This document shows, in pieces, positions 49,241-59,900 of a DNA stretch of 64,000 bases; within the stretch, counting starts at the first letter, position 1; every line of letters starts with the position of its first letter. The notes under the pieces were generated by a model that worked only from the letters and a program-made list of their open reading frames with translations, was not told where the DNA came from and ran no database searches. This DNA is from Leucosporidium creatinivorum (lineage: Eukaryota; Basidiomycota; Microbotryomycetes; Leucosporidiales; Leucosporidiaceae), in contig BCKL01000003.1 in the NCBI GenBank assembly GCA_001600635.1, positions 819,923 through 883,922 of the forward strand, given 5' to 3'. A program made the position numbers and the translations under genes.

Positions 49241-51226
49241 ATGCACAACGGTTCGAGCATCAAGCTCCTCACGGGTGAGCTCGTACAGCAGCTCCCTGTA
49301 GCTCTCTTCCCAGCTCTCGCTCTCTTACGAAGAAAGCGCGAGCTAAAGAGCTACAACACGAGGCACAAAAATTGACCCTCCCCTTCGCTCGTCTGTCTGC
49401 TTCTGCATGCGACTCTTTCGGTCGCTGTGATCAGGCAACAGTCACCCTGAGCTCGCTCAGCAGGTCGCAAAGAGGTGAGTGCTCGGTAGATTTTGCTGTA
49501 GCGCTTGGAGGAGAGCTGGATAAGTGACGAGCACGCATGAGGGAGGGGAGTAGGTCGGAGATGGGATTTGGGAGGGAAGGGCAGAGGCTACAGAGCAGGG
49601 GCAGGGGAAGGTCGGCAAGATCTGTAGCATAGCAGATCCCAACCACCTCAGCTCCTACAGAACTCATCTCCCAATCTCCGCAATCACTCGCTTGACCGCG
49701 GTTCGCTGACTCTTCGCTCTCGCTTCAATAGGCTCGGCATCCCCTTGACCAAGTGCACCGTCAAAAAGTTCAGCGACAACGAAACGTCCGTCTCCATCGG
49801 CGAATCGGTGCGCGAGGAGGACGTCTTCATCCTCCAAACGGGCTTCAACCCCTCGCCCTACCCCTTCGGCTCCAAAGCCCGTCACTACGGCGAGGCCGGC
49901 GTCGGCGCCGACATCTCGAGGCCTGGTACTCCCGTCGCTTCCCGCCCTGTTACCCCTCTGCCTGGAGGACATGGTGTCGCTGGAGCAGTGGCCGCCGGAG
50001 CCAACAAGCCTGCGCCCGAGCCTTTCAACGATCCTAACGACCTGTTGATGGAGCTGTTGATCCTCATCTCGGCTTGCAAGACGGCTAGCGCAAAGAGGAT
50101 CACCGCCGTCATCCCTTGCTTCCCTTACTCTCGCATGGTTCGTCTTTCTCTCGCTTCTTAGACTTCGGCTCGGCGCTGACGATTCGACCCGGGAAACAGG
50201 ACCGCAAGGACAAGTCTCGCGCGCCCATCACCGCCAAGCTCGTGGCCAACATGCTCCAAATCGCTGGATGCGACCACGTCATCACCATGGACTTGCACGC
50301 CTCGCAGATCCAGGGATTCTTCGAAGTCCCCGTCGACAACCTTTGGACCGAGCCTAGCATGATCCGGTGGGTCTGGGGAGGCGTTGAAGATGCTTCATAG
50401 CCTGTGCTGATTCATTCTGTCGTGCTGCAGCTGGGTCAAGGACAACATCCAGGACTGGAGGGACGTGATTATCGTCTCGCCCGACGCCGGAGGAGCCAAG
50501 CGGTTCGTCTTTGCCTTCTTCCTACCATCTTCTCTTCCCTCAATCTGACCCCCACTCTACCTACAGCGCCACCACCCTCGCTGACCGCCTGGACGTCGAC
50601 TTTGCCCTCATCAACCGGAATCGGTCCAAGGGCGACGCGCCCGACTCGGAGGGCAGGATGGAGATCCTCGTAGGAGACGTCAAGAACAAGGTGGCCATCC
50701 TCATTGATGATATGTGCGATACTGGATCGACCATCCGTCTGGCGACCCAGACGCTGATGAACAGTGGCGCCAAGGCCGTTTACGCTGTCGTTTCGCATGG
50801 TGGGTCCTTTCTTCGGCATTGGGAGAGAGTGAGAAGCTGACGCCCCCTGCTGCAGGTCTGCTGTCGGGAGAGAGCATGTACGAGCTCGCCAAGCTGCCGT
50901 TGGAGAAGATTGTCGTAAGTTGCCCTTCTCGCTTTCTTCGCCGAAGGTGAAGCGCAGAAACTCACCTCGCTTCCGCTACTACAGGTCTCCAACACCATCT
51001 GCCAAACGGAGCACATCAAGCAAGCCAATGGCAAGCTCGAGATCATGGACATTTCCCCCGTCTTGGCCGAGTCGATTCGCCGAGTGAGTTCAGCTTTCGC
51101 TCTCGGACCTCCTCCCTCGTCTCTTGAGCAGCTCGCTGATCCTCGCTCACACACCTTGAACAGACGCACAACGGAGAGTCCATCTCGCTCCTCTTCTCTG
51201 AAGGTGGCGCCAGCATGTTCTCGTAG
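49241..51226 (+). CDS. Ribose-phosphate pyrophosphokinase (PRPP synthetase)
   Basis: Makes PRPP from ribose 5-phosphate and ATP for purine, pyrimidine, His and Trp synthesis. The start is [20 protein letters not shown]. Motifs in order: [40 protein letters not shown] (ATP-binding flexible loop region), [34 protein letters not shown] (pyrophosphate loop) and [20 protein letters not shown] (PRPP-binding loop). The protein ends [13 protein letters not shown], as usual. Between ILQTGF and [15 protein letters not shown] sits an insertion of about 65 residues rich in Gly, Ala and Pro, absent from the short classical enzymes; yeast Prs1 and Prs5 also carry non-homologous inserts, though not necessarily here. 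The first two introns are long for this genome (160 and 257 nt). Confidence 0.93.
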
Positions 51227-52364
51227 TCTACAGACGAGGGAGAGGAAAGCCGAGGGCAGGAGCAGGGAGGAGGGAGGCTACACCAAACTAGAGGTATCAT
51301 TTTTAGCCCCCGCGCGACGTCGAGGGATTGAGCCGAGTGTTCTTGAAAACGCTATCTACTTTGTATCACACTTTTCTTGAGCCTGTAGCCGCCCCAGCGA
51401 GAGGGAGCGAAAAGTTCAAGGCTCGGCTCGGCGCTTGAGTTTCGGCGAGGGGTTCGAGCGTAGGAGGTCGGTCGGAGAGCTGGGCGGAAGAGCTCTACTT
51501 CTAGGACTGTATTACACTACACTACAGGATTTTTCTTACGATTTGAAAAGAGGAAAAAGGCCACTCTTTCCGATCCCATCGCTGACGGGGCCAAACACAC
51601 GAACCTCGCGCGTTCTGCTCGTCTTCTTCCTTCCTCCCCCCTCTGCTCGTCTCCCTCTTCCGACCCTTTGTATCGGGCTACAGGACAGGCTACGAACCAA
51701 GGTGGCCACTCGAGGACAGCTTTCTTCCGCCCCTTCCTCCTCTTCTCCCTCACCTTGGCAGGACCCTTCCCTCCCTCGCCTAACGTTGCAGCGCCCCAGC
51801 CTCGACTCGAACCACGAGCAGCAGCAGCAGCAGCGACCTCCGCCTAACGAGCTCAACAAAGTCTTCAACACTACTACTACAGCACAGGTCAGTCTCCACT
51901 GCTACATCACAGCACAGCCAAGCGCTCTCGCTCTACCCCAGAGTTGGTTCACTTCGTCGTTGGCTCGTCTTTCTCGGCGGAGCGGCCTCTGCGGCTCGAT
52001 AAAGCAGCAGCAAAGCTCCGACGATACAGCAGTAGTCTGCTACAGCTCGGCTAGCCCTCGAGCACGTCTACAGAGCTGCACCACGACGTTCAACCACGAT
52101 TGTGATCCGTCGCGCGTTCCAGAGTGTTAGGCTTCTCTCAATCGAACGAGGGGGTGATGGAGCTTTGCAGAGGCTGCTGCAGGTCAGCGAGGGATAGCTA
52201 CTATTAGCAGCAATGCTTGAGTACAGCTTGCCCCGGCCTTCAAGAGCTACAACCATCTTTCGCCTCTCGAATCGCGCTCTGACCAGGGTTTGCCCTTCAC
52301 TTCGCAGGAACGACCTTCGAGCGGCCCCAGCTCGTCCTCCTCGTCGTCTCTTCACCGGGCGCCC
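51227..52364. other. Long leader/intergenic region before the fusion gene
   Basis: About 1.1 kb between the PRPP synthetase stop and the chosen start of the acyltransferase-glycosyltransferase fusion. It contains pyrimidine-rich stretches, CAG-repeat runs near 51820, and TACTACTACAG-like sequences. A plausible leader intron runs from a GTCAGCG donor near 52179 to TTCGCAG at about 52307. This looks like a long, spliced 5' UTR plus promoter rather than a separate gene. Confidence 0.45.
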
Positions 52365-55300
52365 ATGTCCACACCGATTCATTCCATGTACTCTTCTACC
52401 TCGCCCCAGCACCACGGCGATCAGGCTCACGGCGGAGCTTCGTCCAACGCCCCCGCTGGAGCCTACGACGACGCCATCACCTCGCCCGACCTCGACGGCC
52501 ACCACCACTCGAACGAGCCCCTCCGTCCCCAGTACGGCGACGGATACGATCCCGACAGCAACTCCGGTTCCCGCCGCGAGTCCTACATGGATTCCGACCT
52601 CGAGATGCGCAAGTACCAAGGGCTCTCCGCCTCGGGCGTGCAGGGTTACCAGGCCGTCACGAGCGACCACTCGGAGCCTGGAAGCCCTACCGGCGAGAAC
52701 GGATCCTACGAGCGCTCCCACGAGAGCGGCAGCAGCGGCACCAAGGTCGAAACCCCTGGTGGTCAGAGGCACCAGAGGCCCGACACCATGAGCAGCGACG
52801 GCAGCTACGACATGAGGGCTGGTGGAGCTCACACTGTGAGTCGTTGGATGCATCATCGAGCTACAGGAAGAACGGCGAGCTGACCCTTGTCGCTTCTTCC
52901 TCATCTCCCTCGTTCATTCACCGCCTTTCGCCAAACAGTCCGAGTCCGGTCACCCCGCCTACGGAGCTGGCTACCAGGATGCTGGCCTCTACAACCCCTC
53001 TTCGCCGTCGGCCCACTTTGGTCGCTACCGCGAGGGCTCGTTCGGTCAACACTCGGGAATCGAGTCGGGTCGCGCTTCCACCATCGGCACCGACCACTCC
53101 CCCTCGGGCCTTCCTCACAACTCGTCGCGCGTCGCCCTCAACAACGAGTGGCGCAACTCGTACGACCAGGGCTCCGACATGAGCCGCGGTATGGCCATCG
53201 CCGAGATTGCCCCCGGCAAGGAAGGCTACGGCCACTCGGACCCTCGCTACGACGAGATCAGCCACGAGAAGGGCCTCATCCACGACAAGACCTACGCTCC
53301 CATCCCTCCTTCCTCGCCCGCCGTCGGCGCTCCCGAGAAGGCCGGAGCCAGGGATCCTCCCGAGGTCGTCATCTCGCGCACCAACCGTCTCGACTGGATT
53401 GACGGTCTTCGCGGTATCGCCTCGGTCATCATCTTCGCCCACCACTTCTCCGATCTTACTTGGTCCCAGCGCTTCCCCAACGTCCTCGCCGAGGGTAGTC
53501 TCGAGGGTATCCTGAGGTGCGTTGCTTGACCGAACTCTCCCTCGCCGAGCTTACGCTCACTCTTTCGCTCTCTCGTAGGAACGGACAACTCGCCGTCGGC
53601 ATGTACTTCGTCCTCGGAGGTCGTGTCCTCGCCGCCTCCTTCCTCAAGTCGGCCTTCACCGTCCCCAAGGCTCCCGTCGTCCACGGCGACGACGAGCCCG
53701 AGAAGCCCGTCGTCCCCCGCAAGCCTCCCGGCCCTCGCTGGCTCTCGCTTTCGTCGTCCCTCTTCCGTCGCTCCATCCGTCTCGCCTTCCCCGCCATCAT
53801 CGTCGGCTTCATCCAATGGAAGGTCTGCGTCGACGGCCTCATGGAGACCGCCATTGTCGCCCAGGAGACCTTCCTCGCCCCTTCGTCCATGTGGCGACCT
53901 ACGTGGTGCAACATCGGCAACTTTGCCGGCTTCCTCCAGTTCTGCCTCGACCTCTTCACCGAGCGTAACCACCAGTACATGCTCGTCGTCGGTTCCGCCC
54001 TCTGGACGACCTACGATCAGTTCTGGGGATCCGTCCTCGTCTACATTGTCGCCGCCATGCTCGCTCCTCTCCCCTCGCGTGGAAGGTACTCGGTCTACGC
54101 CGTCATCCTCGTCTCGCTTTGGTGGATCAACTCGCCCAACATGCTGTAAGCTGCCCTTTCTCGCCGTCGCCTGCTTCGCCGAGCTCATTCGCTGACCTTC
54201 CTGCGACCGCTACAGCTACATGTGGGGACTCTTCCTCGCCGACTTCCACGCTTCCGGCTACGTTCGCAAGATCCAGGACTCGTGGAAGCTCACCGTCGGA
54301 ATCGAGATCGGCGCCATGGCCCTCGCCATGTCGATGATTGCTGGAGGAACCAACGTCATGGGACCCGCCAACCGCGCCATGGGCAAGATCACCGTCTACG
54401 ACGGCAAGTTCGGATGGAGCCCCGACGCCGTTTGGCCTCAGTACATGCTCATGAGTAACTGGTGAGTCGTTGGCGAGCTTCAGCGATGATGGCGAGCGCG
54501 ACGAAATGCAGCAGCTGACTCTCTCGCTCTTCTACCTCTCTATAGGATCCCTCCCACCATGATCCTCCTCTGGGTCGAGCTCTCGCACTGCATGCAGTGG
54601 TTCGCTTCGTGGCGCCTCTTCGTCTGGGTCGGCAAGGTCTCGTACGGCTTCTACCTCATGCAGTTCCTCACCCTCTACGGAATCCTCCCCCACGTCGTCC
54701 TCTACCTCGCCGGTCAAGATCGCACCTACTGGGGAGTCATCGTGCCCGCCTTCATCATCTGCCTTCTCACCAACTTCCTCATCGCCTGGTGAGTTTCGCT
54801 TCGTTCTCACTCGCGCCGAATCGAAGCGAGACGCTAACGTTGAGCTTCTACCATCGAACAGGGCCTCCTACCACCTCCTCGACCGCGTCGGCCTCAAGCT
54901 CGGAAAGTGGATCTGGGACGGATTCTTCGTCACGAAGCCCAACACCGCCGGCTCGCTCCCCATGAAGATGGTTCGCGCTCTCGGAGACGTCGTCGTCCAC
55001 GGCCCCGGACGCGCCGTTCGCGACATCTCGACCGGCTCGTCGAAGAAGTGGACCGGCCTCTGCTCCGGCCTTCACACCCTCTTCCACTGGCGTACTCCCA
55101 CCACTCGTCCCGCCGTTCCCGACCCCACCGACCCCGAGGTGCTCTCGCAGCTCCACTCGACTCGCTGGAACTCGGACCTCAGCCACGACAAGGAGGCGAC
55201 GCGCACGGCCAAGCTCCTCAAGGTTCAGAGCTACGCCTGGATCCCTCACCTTTTCCTCATCCCCGGTCTCACCGTCGTTTGGATCATCTACCACCCTACC

Positions 55301-57166
55301 GGACAGTGGACCTACGACGCCCTCACCTTCTCGTCGCTCTGGCGCTTCGTCTGGGTCCTCTCGCTCCCCAACTGCCTCTTCGCGTGGGTCGGCTTCATCA
55401 CCCCCGACATGGTCTACTCCAAGGAGGTCATGGACAAGAAGCCCGTCCACCGCGAGTACATTCGCAACTTCTTCATCGTCCTCGTCACCAAGGGATCCAA
55501 CGAGGCCGCCGTTCGCCGTGGTTACAACAAGCTCATCAAGCTCGAGAAGTACCACCCCTCGGTCAAGGTCGTCGTCCTCACGGATGAGCCCTACGTCTAC
55601 CCCGACCTCCAAAACATCGTCTGCCCCAAGTCGTACAAGTCGCCGCTCGGTGAGTTTTCGAGCGCCTGGAAGCTTCGGCGGGCGAGCGCTGACCATCCTT
55701 CTTCTCCCACGCAGGCAAGGCCAAGTACAAGGCTCGCGCTCTCGACTACTTCCGTTACCACGTCTCGCTCGGTGTCTACGATTGGATCTTGCACATGTAC
55801 GTTCTCGAGACGAGCGATCGCGCCGAGGGTTCAGGAGACGGTCGCTAATCTTGTCCTCGCTTCTCTTCATCCCTTCTTCTTCTCCCACCTACTTCTCCTT
55901 CTAACAACAGGGATGAAGAGTCCACGACCGACGGCGAGTCGCTCCGCCACTGCATCGAGTTCATCCGCTACACTCCCCACCACTTTGGCCAAGGCATCAT
56001 CTTGTACAACGGAGAAGGATTCTGGGAGAACTGGTACTTCACCGTCGCCGATGGTATCCGTGTTGGAGACGATCTCGCTCGCTTCCACTTCCAAAACTCG
56101 GTCATCCATCGCCCCGTCTTCGGTGTCCACGGATCGTTCCTCATGACCAACGGAGAGATGGAGAACGAGTGTACTTGGTATGTTGACCTCTCTTGCTTTC
56201 GTCGTCGCCTACATAACGCTGACCTCGTCCTTCGCCTCGCAGGGATTTCGGATCGCTCGCCGAAGGTTCGTTCGACTTTCTGGCTTGCTCTACGCCTCGG
56301 CGGCGCTCTCGTGTAGCGTACTAACGCTTTTCGACTCGCCACAGATTTCGAGTTCTCGCAGGACGCCTGGCGCCGTGGCTTCACCTCGGGACGTATTCAC
56401 GGAATCGTTCGCGAGCAGTCCCCGACCACTCTACGTGATTTCCTCAAGCAGCGTCGTCGTTGGTTCATGGGTATCGTGCGCAAACGCTATTCTTACGTCT
56501 AGAAAGGTGCAGGACTGACCCTCGCTCGTTTCCCACCTTCAGCGCGACATCAAGGGTCTCTACGGTCTTCCTAACCTCGCCATCAACCTTTGGTAAGTTC
56601 TGATCGCCCGTTCGATGCACCAGAGCAGCTACTGATCTTTACTACAGGATCGTCGGAGTCTTCACCCTCGCCGTCACCATCATCAACTTGCCCCTCGGAT
56701 TCATCGAGCACTCGCTCACGCCCCTTTGGGTCGCCGTCTGCGCCAACTTCTGCTTCATTACCTTCTTTGTGAGTTACACACAACTCTATACAACTCTTTC
56801 CGTCGCGCCGTTCTCGCTAGCAACGGCGAGAGCGGTCGGAAGACCGCCGTCGCCGTCCGAGCCGAGCGCTGACTTTGCGCTCTTCCTAGACGCTCTACCT
56901 CTGGGGTATCCTCTTCCAGGAGCTCGATTTCGGACAGACCTGGTGGAAGATCCCTATTCACATCTTGTGCTCCGTCATCATTCAGCGTAAGTCTCGAGGC
57001 GACCTTCGCGCTCGGCTTTCGTGCTCGGCGAACGTTTTCCCTTCGTTCTCCTTTCGCTGACTCGCTCTCCCATGCAGCTTTCGCGTCCGTGGCAGAGGGA
57101 TTGAGTGCAATCTGGGCTATGAGCAGTGAAGATTTCGGAAAGTTCGAGGTTATCGTCAAAAGGTAG
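52365..57166 (+). CDS. Acyltransferase-3 / GT2 glycosyltransferase fusion protein
   Basis: One continuous spliced frame of roughly 1,400 residues joins two enzyme families. Residues 1 to about 300 are Ser/Gly/His-rich and disordered. At RTNRLDWIDGLRGIASVIIF and AHHF an acyltransferase-3 (OafA/NodX-like) membrane domain starts, with many TM helices and a late WVGKVSYGFYLMQFLTLYG motif. A linker and two more helices (IPHLFLIPGLTVVWIIYH; WRFVWVLSLPNCLFAWVGF) lead to a GT2 domain like Egghead/BRE-3: VKVVVLTDEPYVYPDL, WILHMDEEST (Asp motif), HFGQGIILYN, DGIRVGDDLARFHFQ, VFGVHGSFLMTNGEME, SLAEDFEFSQDAWRRGF (ED) and FLKQRRRWFMGI (QxxRW). C-terminal helices follow. Both halves look catalytically complete except that the AT3 late motif has Gln where many have His. 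It probably acts in an ER/Golgi or plasma membrane, adding acyl and sugar groups to a glycolipid or polysaccharide; that is inference. Confidence 0.85.
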
Positions 57167-57696
57167 TCAGAACGAGCTCGGCCGAGCGCCCCCCCTTCCC
57201 TCCTTCTCCCTTCTTCCCCTTGCGTCTTACCTCGCCCCTCCCATACATAGACACTTCTCTAGCCTTCCTCTACATCCTTTGCTACCTCTCCTGCTATGCA
57301 AGCTCTCCTTCTTGTCACCTCGTCGTCGCTCGTTCTTCGCGAAGCTCTCCCTCGCAAGCTCCGAGGCGGCACATTTACCGTGCTTTCTTGGTCTTGGTAA
57401 CGGAGCTCCTTGGTTCAAGTGTACACGACGCACGCATTCTCCACTGCATCAGCTCGCCCAGACGACAACTCGAACGGTGCGACCGCCGAAGAAGGCATCG
57501 CCGAAACTCGATTTCGTGTAGCTCACGCTCGTCCTTTGGATGTCTACAGAAAGCCTATGCAGGGATTGACTCTTCTGTAGCTTGCTGGGTCTGTTCTGCG
57601 TGACCTCCCTGCACCGCATCCACGGACCCCCTTCGTGCTCGACCCCTCCCCGCTCTTGACCTCTTCCACATCTCTTCGCTGGCGCTCCAAACGACA
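57167..57696. other. Spacer between fusion gene and charged-protein gene
   Basis: About 530 bases; 3' UTR of the fusion gene and a pyrimidine-rich leader before the ATG at 57697. I see no gene in it. Confidence 0.45.
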
Positions 57697-59286
57697 ATGG
57701 CTCGCTCAAAGTTCACCGAGATTGAGCAGAAGGGCGTCCCGGAGGGTGCAAACTACGTCGAGGCGCAGACCGCTCATCCTGTATGTTCTCAACGCGGCTA
57801 GGAGCAGCGCAGGGCTGACCCTTAGCCTCAGCTCGAAGGAGTGACGGCGGAGTCGTTTCTCGCTTCCGCAGGCATTGCCACGGCTACTCTCAAATGGGAC
57901 GGCCAAGACGAGCCCTTCACCTTCGAACTTGAGAGCAAGCAGTTCCGGTGAGTCGTACTGAGCGCGGTCCGAGCAGCATCGAGTGGGGGCGCGCGAAGTG
58001 GATGGTAGAAGGGTTACAAGCTGATGCAGCTCTCTTCACAGCACGGGGAGTTTCGGCTACACCCTTCCCATCGAATCGCAGCAGATTTCTGGCCCTTCCG
58101 TATCGACCCACGACGCCAAAACGATCGCCGAGCCTGCCTTCGCCTTCTCCCTCAACTTGACGGTGGGTGCAAAGGCCATCCCTCTCCGATATTTATCAGT
58201 AGCTTAGTCTCTTTCAATCGCACAGCTCCGCCGATCCGCCGAGCTCCCTACTACAAACGCCGAGGCTGTCGCCGTCATCGAGGACGAGAAGTCGTTGGCA
58301 GTCGCCGAGAAGGACAAGGCGAGTGGGTCCAAGGCTGGAAAAAAGGTGAGCTCTCCTGCTCGACAGCCTGGCGCCTCCCCGTTGGATGCCGGTGGACAAG
58401 CCACGCGGGAGAGCTGACCTCGCCGGAAACGCTTTGCGCGCAGGACGGATCGACCAAGAAGTCCGAGAAGAAGGCTGCTCCCAAGCAGAAAAAGGGAGAA
58501 GACGATGAGGAGGAGGAGAAGCCCAAGAAGAAGGTCAGTCGGGCCTCCCAGTCGAGTCGTGGCCACTCACGAGGCGGTGCTCACCTCGCGACCCTCTTCG
58601 TCTCGCAGGCTCCCGCCAAGAAGACCAAGGCCAAGGCCAAAAAGGACGCTTTCGAATCTGAGGAGGATGTGAGTTGTGAGTTTGGCCGCTCGGAGATCGA
58701 CCGAGCAGGAGCTGACTTCTGCCCGGCCCTTCCGCCTGCACGCCTGCAGGAGAAGCCCAAGATGAAGGTTCGGGCTTCGATTTATCTCCTTCTCGCTCGG
58801 CTTGCATGCTTACTCCTCTCCCATTCCAACAGACGCCTGCGAAGCGCGCTCGCAAGGAGGACTCCGAGGAGGCGAGCCTTTTCGCTTCTCTTGCCGTTTT
58901 CGAGAATCGACACTGACCCTACTTCAACCAAACAGGACGAAAAGCACCGCAAGCTTCCGAGTCGCACCGTCAGCAAGAACAACAGCATGACCAGCTCCAA
59001 CAAGAGCTTCAAAGCCAAGTCGGGCAAGACCGACGTTGTCGACTTCGCTTCGTCGTCGTCTGGCGAGTCGGAGGGATATGTGGAGCCGGATGAGAACGGC
59101 GAAGGCTCGTCTGAGGAGTATAGGGACGGCTCTTCCGACTCGGAGGACGAGCTGCTGGCGAGGAAGAAGGCGGGGAGGGCTAGTGGAGGAGGGAAGGCCG
59201 GAGCGAAGGGCAAGGGGAATGGAAAGGCGAGGAAGGTGCAGGCTAAGGCTGGCGGTGGACGTTTGAAGAAGCGTCAAAACTACTAG
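57697..59286 (+). CDS. Unknown protein with basic/acidic low-complexity tail, probably nuclear
   Basis: The start at 57697 gives MARSKFTEIEQKGVPEGANY. Residues 1 to about 115 form a compact-looking domain with beta-like segments (TATLKWDGQDEPFTFELE, TGSFGYTLPIESQQIS, AFAFSLNLTLRRSAELP). The rest, about 220 residues, alternates Lys-rich and Glu/Asp/Ser-rich stretches (KKSEKKAAPKQKKGEDDEEE, KKTKAKAKKDAFESEED, SSSSGESEGYVEPDENGEGS) and ends in a Gly/Lys-rich basic tail, GGGRLKKRQNY. This recalls histone chaperones and chromatin or nucleolar proteins with an N-terminal beta domain, such as nucleoplasmin-like folds, but no signature proves it. Several short exons encode the charged repeats, each starting near a Pro-Ala-Lys motif, suggesting exon duplication. 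Confidence 0.7.
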
Positions 59287-59900
59287 GTACGCCTCATCTC
59301 CCTTTTCTACAACGCTCTTCTCCAACGCTTCCGGCGAGAAGCTGAGAGCTCGGCGCTGACTTTCTCACCCCCACATAGTGATCAAAACTCAAGACGCCCT
59401 TTGCTCTGCTTCTCTGTAGCCTACTAGCTCGACCAAATTTGACTGCTTTCGCCTGTTCCCTAGTCTTGCAATGAGAGCCTGCCAGCCATCCCGACGAAGA
59501 GCTTGAGCCGAGCCGAAGCGGATCAAAAGGAAGCTGAGGCGCTTGCACGCCCCTCAACGACTCTCATGATGACCGCCGAAGAATTACGGTGCTATTGAGG
59601 AGCGTTACAAAAGCTGGAATCCCCCCTCTCAGTCACTCCTCCCACTCCGAGCCGACTTGGTCCCGCCTCGAAACCCTCCTCCCACCACTCCTACATCCTG
59701 CAGGCTAGCTTTCTCCCCTACTCTGGAGAATGAAGAAGATATCGTCGTTTGAGGAGGACAAGAGGTCAGCAAGCTGTGTACGAGAGCGAGCAGCCACGCC
59801 GAGCGTCGAGCGGCCGAGCGAGCGGCTAAGCCTCGGCAAATAGGAATCGCGACGCACCTTCATCGAGCTCCTTCATCGCCAGCCCTCCAGCTACTCGCCA
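59287..59900. other. Convergent spacer
   Basis: About 0.6 kb between two converging genes. No gene or RNA was recognised. A possible 3' UTR intron of the upstream gene (GTACGCC...CACATAG) occurs just after its stop. Confidence 0.4.
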
